DNA of 64,000 nt, taken from the NCBI RefSeq assembly GCF_000813825.1, contig NZ_JWTA01000015.1, forward strand, positions 1-64,000. The letters run 5' to 3'. The stretch's first letter is position 1; each line of letters starts with the position of its first letter. The notes under the pieces are model-generated. The model was not told the origin of the DNA. It ran no database searches and was given only the letters and a program-made list of their open reading frames with translations. This DNA is from Chryseobacterium taiwanense (GTDB lineage: Bacteria > Bacteroidota > Bacteroidia > Flavobacteriales > Weeksellaceae). The translations under genes were made by a program, and so were the position numbers. Positions 7,643 to 15,686 of this stretch are shown here, in pieces.

Positions 7643-8303
7643 TTTTTGTACCCTTGGGTACTTGGATGGAGCACGAATTTTCCTGGCGTTTTACTTATGC
7701 CACTGTTGTCATTTTAGGATTGCTCACTTGTTTCCCTATTATATAATATGTTACCACATATTGAGAATAATACAAATGGAAGCATTAAAAGTGAATTGTT
7801 CATTTTCAAGTCAGTAAAAGTTTGGTTGTCACTATTGATTATTTTTATTGGAACTGGCGGACTATTCGCCTAGATTACCTATATATCTCCTTTAAAAGTA
7901 TCATATCATACTTGATGATTCTAGTAGAAATCGGAATGTTTGTTAGTAATTTTTGGAGCAAAACTAAGTGATCTTAAGCATCTTTTTATTTTCGAAGAAT
8001 TATTATACTTCATTATTCTTAACATTTTGTGCGTGAACCCTCTCCGTATCAGTAGCCGATCCCATTCAGATATTGATGATCCGCAGTGCTAAAAATGCCG
8101 AAATCCTTGGAGAATCTTTAACTCAGGTAGGATTTAATATTGATAATTCTTTAGGTGCTGTTTTAGGAGGTATTCCAATATCAATGGGATTTGATTATCA
8201 ATCAGCAGCACTTGTGGGAAGTTTTTTAGCAAGTTTCGAGAATTGTTTCGCTTTGGCTTTTAGATATTTTGAAAGAAAAATCTTAAAAAAAGTCAAAATG
8301 TAA
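7643..8303 (+). pseudogene. Broken MFS transporter (sugar-efflux/AraJ-like)
   Basis: Fragments of the C-terminal half of a major-facilitator exporter can be read in changing frames. They are VPLGTWMEHEFSWRFTYATV, then VILGLLTCFPII (stop), MLPHIENNTNGSIKSELF, VWLSLLIIFIGTGGLFA (TAG at 7871, probably a former Trp), ITYISPL, IGMFVSNF, GAKLSDLKHL, and ADPIQILMIRSAKNAEILGE through GAVLGGIPISMGFDYQSAAL to the terminal TAA. The order matches AraJ-type exporters. At least two frameshifts and two internal stops make it non-functional, and the N-terminal half is missing. The last open piece starts at 8073. The ATG-like start there is not a gene of its own. Confidence 0.8.
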
Positions 8304-8628
8304 ATAAAAACCATATCGAATACTGAATGTTTGATGTGTGTCAATCAACAAAAGAATACGTACTACATTATTATCAAAACATTTTTATCAAAATTAAAAC
8401 TGTTAATCAGAAAATTAGCAGCCAAATCCTTATTTACTTTTGATAAACAATAACTTTCGATAACAGGAAACAAAGAAATTGTTGCAATCTACTAAAGCAT
8501 ACATGATTCAAAAAACGGAACATTTCAATACACAAAATTATAACTTTTAAAGCAGAATAGTATAATTATTTAAAATTTTAAAACTAAATTAAACAACTGA
8601 TTTACAAAAGATTAATTTATTTTAAATA
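8304..8628. other. Intergenic A/T-rich space, no gene seen
   Basis: Between the MFS remnant and the first operator-promoter of the island I see no coding pattern, RNA gene or clear hairpin. The last 15 bases (TTTATTTTAAATA) resemble the sequence upstream of the second operator at 9889 and may belong to the promoter unit. Confidence 0.5.
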
Positions 8629-8662
8629 CGTCAAGTTTTGTCGCCTCTCAAGTTTAATTTTG
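8629..8662 (+). promoter_or_regulatory. Operator-promoter site 1 (before the M15 peptidase)
   Basis: CGTCAAGTTTTGTCG (8629-8643) is an imperfect version of the CGACA-N5-TGTCG inverted repeat seen before the WYL gene. A -7 box TAATTTTG starts at 8655, 26 bp from the operator start, the same spacing as at the four other sites. The gene starts at 8692, giving a short leader. The operator would cover the -33 region, as expected for a repressor site. Confidence 0.65.
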
Positions 8663-8691
8663 TCTTCCAAAAACGCTAAAAAATTGATACT

Positions 8692-9195
8692 ATGGATAAA
8701 GTAACGATACAGAGAATTGAAAAACTTCACCCTTTGGTAAGAGAGGAAGTCAAGCAGATTATTCAGGAATGTGATAAAGCATTAACCGGAAGAGCAAAAG
8801 TGAGAATTACACAAGGATTAAGGAGTTTTGAAGAACAGGAAAAACTCTATGCCATCGGAAGAATTACCTCAGGAAAAAAAGTAACCAATGCCAAAGCGGG
8901 ACAAAGCATCCACAATTACGGGCTTGCAGTCGATATCTGTATGATGATTGACGGGAAAACCGCAAGTTGGGACACGGTAAAAGACTGGGACAACGATAAA
9001 GTCGCAGATTGGTACGAGTGTGTGAAAATTTTCGCAAAACACGGTTGGGATTGGGGTGGAAACTGGAAGACTTTTAAAGATCTCCCCCACTTTGAAAAGA
9101 AGAATATCCCAACTAAGAAAGGCTTGGTGAAAACGAGCTGGAGAGCGTTGTTGAAAATGAAAATGGATAAGGATGGATATGTGATTTTACCATAA
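8692..9195 (+). CDS. M15-family peptidoglycan peptidase (VanY/endolysin-like)
   Basis: A 167-residue protein of the M15 D-Ala-D-Ala carboxypeptidase / L-Ala-D-Glu endolysin fold. The zinc ligands are visible in SIHNYGLAVDI (His, Asp) and LPHFEK (His), and ITQGLRSFEEQEKLYAIGR is the conserved arginine/glutamine segment. It has no signal peptide, as in phage endolysins, so reaching the wall would need lysis, a holin or injection. It is the first gene behind operator site 1, in the same island as a phospholipase and tail-fibre-like protein. It could act as a lytic effector, a release enzyme or a domesticated phage gene. Confidence 0.9.
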   Translation: MDKVTIQRIEKLHPLVREEVKQIIQECDKALTGRAKVRITQGLRSFEEQEKLYAIGRITSGKKVTNAKAGQSIHNYGLAVDICMMIDGKTASWDTVKDWDNDKVADWYECVKIFAKHGWDWGGNWKTFKDLPHFEKKNIPTKKGLVKTSWRALLKMKMDKDGYVILP

Positions 9196-9234
9196 TCAAA
9201 AAAGAATAAATTTGTAGTTAAATGTCACAATCTG

Positions 9235-9930
9235 ATGATAGCGATTCTCATATTATACATACTTCCTTTTTATTACATTCTAAATAAATGGATTATTCCC
9301 AAAAGAAAACAATCCTTAAAAATAGGAGTTAGTATCATTTTATTTATATCTGTAATATTTTGTTATGGTTATAAAATCCCTTGGGTTGATAAATATCCGG
9401 AAATAGCAAATCTTCCAGACCACACTAATAAGAAAGAGATTACTATAAAAAAAATCAAAGAACTTAAAAACTTCACAAAAAAGGATTTTGATAAATTCCC
9501 TATTTCAATTATTGATTACCAATGTATGGATTGTAATATTCAGAATAAATTGTATTCAAAAAATCTTAAAAATATAGCTTTAGATAATCAACAGGTAATT
9601 AGTAATCATTTTAATTTTGATAATCCTATTGTTAATGGACTAAAAGGAATTGGTAATGGTGGTAGTAACTCAAGATTCCCTGATGAAACTCCAAGTTGGA
9701 ACTCATCTTTTTATCAAAAAACTAAAGATTACTTTAAAGTAAAAATTGGAACAAAAGAAACCATTTTTAAAGGAATTAATAATATGGAATATTATTACCA
9801 ACTAAACAATCCAAAATCAGATAAAGATACTCTCTACTTTATTGAGTTAAATACTTTATATAAAGCCTATGTAATTTATTTTTTAATACGACAAGTTCTG
9901 TCGCCTTCTCAGGTTATCTTTATTGTATAG
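9235..9930 (+). CDS. Hypothetical membrane-anchored protein, C-terminus probably altered
   Basis: Not recognised. Two hydrophobic segments at the N terminus (about residues 1-18 and 28-46) are followed by a soluble lysine-rich domain with a CMDCN motif and a Gly/Asn stretch (NGLKGIGNGGSNSRF). The last 15 or so residues (LIRQVLSPSQVIFIV) are translated from operator-promoter site 2, which is otherwise conserved as regulatory DNA. This suggests the original 3' end was replaced when the promoter unit was joined here. It follows the M15 gene by 39 bp and probably shares its transcript; a role as immunity or holin-like partner is only a guess. Confidence 0.5.
   Translation: MIAILILYILPFYYILNKWIIPKRKQSLKIGVSIILFISVIFCYGYKIPWVDKYPEIANLPDHTNKKEITIKKIKELKNFTKKDFDKFPISIIDYQCMDCNIQNKLYSKNLKNIALDNQQVISNHFNFDNPIVNGLKGIGNGGSNSRFPDETPSWNSSFYQKTKDYFKVKIGTKETIFKGINNMEYYYQLNNPKSDKDTLYFIELNTLYKAYVIYFLIRQVLSPSQVIFIV
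9889..9922 (+). promoter_or_regulatory. Operator-promoter site 2 (before the patatin gene)
   Basis: CGACAAGTTCTGTCG (9889-9903) has perfect 5-bp inverted arms CGACA/TGTCG. A -7-like box TATCTTTA starts at 9915, again 26 bp from the operator start, though its last base departs from TAnnTTTG. It overlaps the 3' end of the preceding frame and precedes the long hairpin at 9954-10005 and the patatin start at 10047. Confidence 0.55.
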
Positions 9931-9953
9931 AAAAACACTAAAAACTTTATTAT

Positions 9954-10005
9954 GACAAGTTAAAACCAATAGTCATTTTTCTGAAAACTATTGGTTTTAC
10001 TTGTC
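9954..10005 (+). repeat. Long hairpin in the leader of the patatin gene
   Basis: GACAAG (9954-9959) and TAAAACCAATAGT (9961-9973) pair with ACTATTGGTTTTA (9987-9999) and CTTGTC (10000-10005), giving 19 pairs with a single bulged T and a 13-nt loop. It is not followed by a clear U run. It may be a terminator for the upstream transcript, an RNA regulatory structure between operator site 2 and the patatin start, or the remnant of a small inverted-repeat element. Confidence 0.75.
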
Positions 10006-10046
10006 TAAAGTTGAAAAGTATTTCTTAAAAAAAGTAAAAGAAACAT

Positions 10047-11084
10047 ATGAAAAAGACAACCATTCTTTCTTTGGACGGAGGCGGAATCAGAGGAATCATC
10101 ACCTGTATTATTCTACGCTACATCGAAGAGCAGCTTCAGCTTCATGATCAGCCGAATGCGAGACTTGGTGATTATTTCGATCTTGTGGCAGGAAGCAGTA
10201 CAGGAGGATTGATTGCATCCATTATTCTCTGTCCTGATGAACACCGAAAGGCAAAATATTCAATCCAAAAAGGATTAGAATTATATGCTGAAAAAGGGGG
10301 AGACATATTTCAGGTGTCTTTTTGGGAACGTTTGGTAAATCCCTTCGGATTGCTAAATGAAAAGATCTCTCAGGAAGCTCTTGAAAAAAATTTGAATGAT
10401 TTTTTCGGAAATTTAGAACTTAAAGAATTGATAAAACCATGCTTAATAACCAGTTACGACATCGAAAACAGAAGAGCCAAACTATTTAACTCATGGAATG
10501 CTCATTTAAGCGCCGATAACTTTTATGTAAAAGATGTATGTAGAGCTACTTCTGCAGCGCCTACTTACTTTACACCAGTTCAGATCAAATCGATGTACGG
10601 ACAGATCTTCAGTTTAATTGATGGCGGAATGTTCGCCAATAACCCTGCTCTGTGCGCCTATGCTGAAGCAAGAAAAATTCCTTTTGCCGAAGTGCTCAAA
10701 AATCATCAGAAAGCTAATCATCCGAGTGTAAATGATATGATTGTCGTTTCTATCGGGACAGGAATTGAAGCAAGACCTTATTCTTTCAAAAAATTGGAAA
10801 AAGCAGGAAAAATAGGCTGGGTAAATCCTATTATTGACATTTTAATGTCTGCAAATGCGGAAACTGTAGATTATCAGCTTGGTCAAATGTTTCAGACATT
10901 GGGATTGAGAAATCAGAAAAATTATTATCGACTAAATCCTTCGTTGAAAAATGCTTCTCCCGCAATGGATAATGTAAGAAGATCTAATATTGAGAACTTA
11001 ATACAGGCCGGATTAAGCTATATTGATGATAACAGAGAGGTATTGAACCAAATTGTACAGAAATTGATAAAAAACAAAATATAA
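10047..11084 (+). CDS. Patatin-like phospholipase
   Basis: A 345-residue patatin-family acyl hydrolase. The oxyanion loop SLDGGGIRGI is at residues 7-16, the nucleophile serine lies in AGSSTGGL (about 49-56) and the catalytic aspartate in IDGGMFANNP (about 192-201). This Ser-Asp dyad cleaves phospholipid acyl chains. There is no signal peptide or membrane span. The same fold serves as the CapV effector of CBASS, but no cyclase is next to it. Here it sits behind its own operator site 2 between a peptidoglycan peptidase and the tail-fibre/toxin genes, so a lytic or toxic role is plausible. Confidence 0.93.
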   Translation: MKKTTILSLDGGGIRGIITCIILRYIEEQLQLHDQPNARLGDYFDLVAGSSTGGLIASIILCPDEHRKAKYSIQKGLELYAEKGGDIFQVSFWERLVNPFGLLNEKISQEALEKNLNDFFGNLELKELIKPCLITSYDIENRRAKLFNSWNAHLSADNFYVKDVCRATSAAPTYFTPVQIKSMYGQIFSLIDGGMFANNPALCAYAEARKIPFAEVLKNHQKANHPSVNDMIVVSIGTGIEARPYSFKKLEKAGKIGWVNPIIDILMSANAETVDYQLGQMFQTLGLRNQKNYYRLNPSLKNASPAMDNVRRSNIENLIQAGLSYIDDNREVLNQIVQKLIKNKI

Positions 11085-11159
11085 GCTATTTAACTTATAA
11101 AATAATAATATAAGCTATTTTGATTATATTTAAATATATAAAGTCAAGTAAGAATTTAA

Positions 11160-11387
11160 ATGAATAACAATATGAAAGCAACATTAGCGTCAGTTTTTAT
11201 GAGCATACTATTTTTCATTTTTGGTTGGTTTATTTTTTACTTTTTATTTGATTATTTTAATCCTCCTATCACAAAAGACGGACATAAATATATGCCAATT
11301 GGAAATGTTTTTAATTCCGGAATTACATCATTTATTGTCTCTATTTTATTTTTCTTTCTGATTAGAAAGTACTTAAAAAGGAAATGA
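11160..11387 (+). CDS. Small two-span membrane protein (75 aa)
   Basis: Not recognised. Two membrane segments (FMSILFFIFGWFIFYFLF and FIVSILFFFLI, about residues 13-36 and 55-68) flank a short polar loop that starts NPPITKDGHKYM. The tail is basic (RKYLKRK). The size and the position after a phospholipase and near a peptidoglycan hydrolase recall holin or accessory membrane proteins, but nothing in the sequence proves that. Confidence 0.5.
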   Translation: MNNNMKATLASVFMSILFFIFGWFIFYFLFDYFNPPITKDGHKYMPIGNVFNSGITSFIVSILFFFLIRKYLKRK

Positions 11388-11412
11388 TTTTTTTTCTAAA
11401 ATATTTTAATCA

Positions 11413-11446
11413 CGTCAAGTTTTGTCGCCCCTCACTCCTACCTTTG
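11413..11446 (+). promoter_or_regulatory. Operator-promoter site 3 (before the 1208/1517-residue genes)
   Basis: CGTCAAGTTTTGTCG (11413-11427) is identical to the core of site 1. The -7 box TACCTTTG starts at 11439, 26 bp from the operator start. It is the only promoter of this type before the large-protein genes, which would therefore share its control. Confidence 0.65.
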
Positions 11447-11496
11447 GAATATAAATAAAACACAAAAAATAATCCTTAAAAACTAAAAAATAACTT

Positions 11497-11541
11497 TTTG
11501 AATTCAACATTCCAAAATGCTGAACAGCCAAAATTCTGTTC
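11497..11541 (+). repeat. 45-bp imperfect direct repeat, copy 1 (copy 2 at 11839-11883)
   Basis: Both copies share TTTGAATTCA, CAAAATGCTG and ACAGCCA in the same order with a few substitutions and one indel. Copy 1 precedes the small acidic gene at 11573; copy 2 lies before the 1208-residue gene. The sequence after copy 2 contains ATGAAACAAAAAATGTAA, possibly a stunted counterpart of that small gene, so the 298-bp space 11744-12041 looks like a decayed tandem copy of the leader plus small gene. Confidence 0.6.
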
Positions 11542-11572
11542 GAATCTCAACCGAAGCACCAAGACACAAAGC

Positions 11573-11743
11573 ATGGAAACATCAAAACACAATCCAAATA
11601 TAACCTTCGATGAAGATCTCTATACTATTGAATGGAGCGATATCGAAAATACAGAGATAGACTACGACAATTATCTCAACGACATTGAAAATTTCTTCCG
11701 GGAAGATTTTGAGAAAGATACCCTTGAAGAAGATAGTTATTAA
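11573..11743 (+). CDS. Small acidic protein (56 aa)
   Basis: Not recognised. The product is very acidic, rich in Asp, Glu, Tyr and Asn (TIEWSDIENTEIDYDNYLND), with no signal peptide. I choose the ATG at 11573 over an upstream TTG at 11498, because the TTG lies inside the 45-bp direct repeat that recurs at 11839 without such a frame. It is the first possible gene after operator site 3. Strong acidity can suggest a DNA mimic or a chaperone-like partner, but this is speculation. Confidence 0.4.
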   Translation: METSKHNPNITFDEDLYTIEWSDIENTEIDYDNYLNDIENFFREDFEKDTLEEDSY

Positions 11744-12041
11744 TTGTCTCTTGTTTTTAACATAGTTCTGGAACTTCCAGTCATTGCTTTTAAAGCATCT
11801 ATAAAACACAAATCCATTACATAATATCTCAAAAAACCTTTGAATTCACCATTCACAAAATGCTGGACAGCCAGAACTATGTCTAAAAACTAAGACCCAA
11901 TACATAAAACAATGAAACAAAAAATGTAAACAAAAAGGTGGAATACTTTGCTGGAAAACCACTAAAAAAACTAGCAAAACAGAAGCTATTCTAATAAAAA
12001 GAAGCTTCAACATTTAACTTTTAAAACCCAAAAATTACAAA

Positions 12042-15000
12042 ATGGCAGAAAATGAAACTCCTGCAACGCCAATTGCAGAAAACACACCAACACAAACATT
12101 ATTTAGATTCGTAAGCTTGAGAAGCCCTCAACTTTCTGATGACAAAGATCAGGACAAAAGATTTATTTTAATTCCTGATGTTTTAAAAACCGACAATCAT
12201 TTTTATATCCCCGTTACTACAGGAACCGGAACAAAAAAAGAACTTTTAAAAGGATCTGCTGAAAATTATTCCACAAGCACTCAATGTATCACCGATGTAA
12301 ATTATCTAAAAAATGACTTTAGTGATCTTTATAATTTCGCAACATGGTTAGCCAGAAATAAGAGTACTTGCACTTATACAGAATTTCTTGTTAAGAAAGA
12401 GGAAATATTCCCTCCTATTTATGCACTTCCCGAACTCATTCAATTATGGAATAACTTAATTTATCAGGTTGTTGCTCAGAAAGATTTCTACATTAAGGAA
12501 GTCGTTATGCAAATGCTTTTCGCTATGCACAATTTATCTGTAACGAATGAAGAAGATTTCAAATTAGCAATAGCTGCAAGAATTGTACTTCCAAAAGAAT
12601 TAATGTTAGATGAGAACCCTTCTTTATCTCAAATCACATCAAGAATTGCCGATAATGCTGTAAGAGAGAGCTTCCCAACCGAGGAAATGAAGCAACAACA
12701 GGAAATTTCTACAGCAAAAATAAAACTTAACCGAATTGAGAGTTTAAAGAAAAACCTTATTGTAGTTGAAAAGCAGTATAATAAGGAATATCAGGCAGAA
12801 TATAAAATTCAAAACACAGCTCATCAGGCAACGATTGAACCTCTTATTCAGGAATATAATGAAGCCGTTGAAGCTGCAAGAACAGAATATTGTGAAGTAA
12901 GACCTTCGGAAACAGAATATAATCCGGAAGATCCTTGCCAACAACCGAGAGCAATCCCATTTCCGAAACTTCCTGATTTTGAATTTAATTTCAGAGATGA
13001 GGTAGCTGCAGAGACTCTGGTTGATTCATTAAAATCGGAAAATCTTGACGCGTTACTGGATGTTTTAGGTCATAAATTTGAACAAACGGAAACGCTTTCC
13101 GAGCGCTCTTCAGAACAAGATATTGCTGATCTTGAAGCATCATTGGAAGGTAGAAATACATTTGCGGAAGTCACTTCAGCGATCAATGAAGCTGAAGAAA
13201 GGCTTAATACCGTAATTCTTGAAAATACACAAGGGAATGAAGAAACCTATACCAGTATTGGAGGTATAATCGTTCCTGTTGCCAGAACAATTTCAGTTCC
13301 TTTTACTTATCAGGTTTGTGCAAAGTATGTTTATAAAGGATATACTCAAAATTTAGCCTTAACAGTACCGGATTTATCATGGGATGTAAGCTACATTTCT
13401 TATAATTTGATTCCTAATAATTCACCAACAAGTATTGACAGTGATTATTTTGTAAAATCAAGAACAGGAAATACAATTTTCTTAAATGATCTGCATTACC
13501 CCGGAGTAGATTTTTATAGCATTCAGGATGCTTCGTTGAGAGTAAAGATTGTCTTTTCAAATGGAAGAATAACTGAAATTTTCGTTCCCGGAATTCAAGC
13601 AAGAACATGTAGTTCAGGTTCATTTGAATTGGAAGTTGAGGAAGGTCAACCACCTGTAGTTATTGAGGATGAAGATAATTTTATTCCATCTGGATTTGGC
13701 TTCAAAAATATTGGGGTTGCAGATTATTTAAAAGTCGAACAAAGTACTCATGCTTATGTTGAAGGGGAAGTAGCGCACATCGAAAATGTAATGGCCAGAG
13801 AATATCGTGAGAAATCTACCAGAAGGTTAAGAAGAAGTGAAAATACTACAACTTCATCTACCGATACTGAAAGAGAACAACTTACTGATACAACAACTGC
13901 AAATCGTTTTGAAATGCAGAATGAGATTTCTAAAATGATGCAAGAGTCTACCGATATTGGTATTTCAGCAAATGCTCACTTAGGATTTACCAGCAATTAC
14001 ACATTAGACTTAGGAGCGAATTACGCAAATCATAAGTCTAAAGAAGAAAGCACTAGACAAGCAACAACACAAGCTCAAGACATAACCTCAAGAGCAATGG
14101 ATAGAATTGTCACAAAAGTTCATGAAGAAAGAATTGAAAAAATCATTGATGAATTTGAAGAAACAAACTCTCATGGTCTAGATAACAGAAAAGGAGATAA
14201 ACATGTTGTAGGTGTTTACAGATGGGTTGATAAATTGATGAAAAATCAAATTTATAACTATGGGAAACGTATGATGTTTGAATTCATGGTTCCAGAACCT
14301 GCCAAACTACACTTGCTAGGAATGACGAATATTAAGAGCGCAGATCAAACAGATTTAATACTTCCGGAAGACCCTAGAACATCCACAACAATGCAGATGA
14401 AAGACTTCTCTGTATTAGGAACCTTAAATGGGGATAATATTGTTAAATATTGGGCAGGAAAATATAATGTTGAATTAGATCAAAAACCAGATCAAACTAT
14501 TTTTGTTTCACATTCATTCTCAGACAGGAACCAAGGATTTGATGATAATGGAACGGGAAGATGGACTGGTGTTTATAACAATAACGATTTTAAAATCCCT
14601 GAAAACTATGAAGCTATTTTTGTAAAAGGAACTTTAAATGTTGGAAGAGGGACATATAACAATGGAAGTATGAATCCAGTTTCTCATGTATATATATGTG
14701 GAACAGAATCCGGGGGAAATGTTTCAATGCCTCTAAGTTCAGTTAGAGAAAAAATTACAATTTCTTCGGTAACATGGGATATCAAAGGAATCTCTGGATC
14801 CCTTGTTGCCACATGCCAACTTAATCAAGAATCTAAAATTGCGTGGCAGCAAAAGGTATTTAAAGCAATTATCGACGCATATGAGGAAGCCTTAGTAGAC
14901 TATAATAATAAACTTGCAGAAGAACAAAGCAAAGCCGTAGAAATCAAAGACTCAAACCCGAATTTCTACAGACAGATTGAGAATACCGTATTGCGTAAAA

Positions 15001-15668
15001 ATTGTATTTCCTACATGGCAGACAGAGCAACTGATTCTACACATGGTTATGGTTTATCAGGATTAACACAAGGAAGTACTTTTAAAGACTATGAAACAAC
15101 TCTCTCCTCAAAATTAGATAAATACACGGCTTTTGTAAAGTTTATGGAACAGGCTTTCGAATGGGATAATCTTTCTTATTATCTGTATCCTTATTATTGG
15201 GGGAATAGACAAAACTGGACAGATCTTTATCAGTCTGAAAATACAGATCCTTTATTCAGAGCTTTCATGCAAAGTGGAATGGCAAGAGTAATTGTAACAG
15301 TTCGTCCGGGATTTGAGGATGTTGTACAATTCTACTTAGCAACCGGAAAAATCTGGAATGGTGGTGAAGTTCCTGTAATTGGTGATGATCTTTATCTGTC
15401 ACTTGTTGATGAAATGAAACAACCAAAAGGAGAAAAACAAGGAAAAGCATGGTTAACAAGACTTCCTACAACCTTGAATATCCTTCAGGCAGAAAGTATC
15501 GGATTGAAAGTCGCCCATGCATTACCATTTACAACTGAAAATCCAGATGATTTTGAAGTCCCTTCTGAAGTAATCACTGAAGAAAAATTCAATTTTGAAA
15601 CCAATGATCATCTTCTTGGTATCCAATCTGAGACTAGTGAAAGCGTCATTACAGGAGACTGGGTTTAA
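12042..15668 (+). CDS. Very large protein of unknown function (1208 aa)
   Basis: I cannot name this family. There is no signal peptide, membrane span or C-terminal sorting domain, so it looks cytoplasmic or particle-associated. Visible regions: a mixed N-terminal part (1-200); a long charged helical stretch likely to form coiled coil (about 225-285); a second helical part (about 320-400); beta-rich segments (about 410-545); a block with VEQSTHAYVEGEVAHIENVM and REYREKSTRRL (about 562-598); a Ser/Thr-rich linker (TTTSSTDTERE); a long helical segment leading to GDKHVVGVYRWVDKLMKNQI (about 718-737); and a C-terminal mixed region. I have an unverified impression of similar blocks in other giant bacterial proteins. 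The tail-fibre-like gene follows after 18 bp, so the two probably act together. It could be a structural or toxin-complex component. Confidence 0.7.
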   Translation: MAENETPATPIAENTPTQTLFRFVSLRSPQLSDDKDQDKRFILIPDVLKTDNHFYIPVTTGTGTKKELLKGSAENYSTSTQCITDVNYLKNDFSDLYNFATWLARNKSTCTYTEFLVKKEEIFPPIYALPELIQLWNNLIYQVVAQKDFYIKEVVMQMLFAMHNLSVTNEEDFKLAIAARIVLPKELMLDENPSLSQITSRIADNAVRESFPTEEMKQQQEISTAKIKLNRIESLKKNLIVVEKQYNKEYQAEYKIQNTAHQATIEPLIQEYNEAVEAARTEYCEVRPSETEYNPEDPCQQPRAIPFPKLPDFEFNFRDEVAAETLVDSLKSENLDALLDVLGHKFEQTETLSERSSEQDIADLEASLEGRNTFAEVTSAINEAEERLNTVILENTQGNEETYTSIGGIIVPVARTISVPFTYQVCAKYVYKGYTQNLALTVPDLSWDVSYISYNLIPNNSPTSIDSDYFVKSRTGNTIFLNDLHYPGVDFYSIQDASLRVKIVFSNGRITEIFVPGIQARTCSSGSFELEVEEGQPPVVIEDEDNFIPSGFGFKNIGVADYLKVEQSTHAYVEGEVAHIENVMAREYREKSTRRLRRSENTTTSSTDTEREQLTDTTTANRFEMQNEISKMMQESTDIGISANAHLGFTSNYTLDLGANYANHKSKEESTRQATTQAQDITSRAMDRIVTKVHEERIEKIIDEFEETNSHGLDNRKGDKHVVGVYRWVDKLMKNQIYNYGKRMMFEFMVPEPAKLHLLGMTNIKSADQTDLILPEDPRTSTTMQMKDFSVLGTLNGDNIVKYWAGKYNVELDQKPDQTIFVSHSFSDRNQGFDDNGTGRWTGVYNNNDFKIPENYEAIFVKGTLNVGRGTYNNGSMNPVSHVYICGTESGGNVSMPLSSVREKITISSVTWDIKGISGSLVATCQLNQESKIAWQQKVFKAIIDAYEEALVDYNNKLAEEQSKAVEIKDSNPNFYRQIENTVLRKNCISYMADRATDSTHGYGLSGLTQGSTFKDYETTLSSKLDKYTAFVKFMEQAFEWDNLSYYLYPYYWGNRQNWTDLYQSENTDPLFRAFMQSGMARVIVTVRPGFEDVVQFYLATGKIWNGGEVPVIGDDLYLSLVDEMKQPKGEKQGKAWLTRLPTTLNILQAESIGLKVAHALPFTTENPDDFEVPSEVITEEKFNFETNDHLLGIQSETSESVITGDWV

Positions 15669-15686
15669 CTAAAAAAAACAATAAAA

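Noticed and set aside
8073..8303. A separate 76-residue gene
   Set aside because: Its residues match the C-terminal end of an MFS exporter whose preceding parts lie in other frames, so it is part of a pseudogene.
10047..11084. Patatin as a CBASS effector (CapV)
   Set aside because: No cyclic-nucleotide synthase, E1/E2 or JAB gene lies next to it; the fold alone does not make a CBASS.
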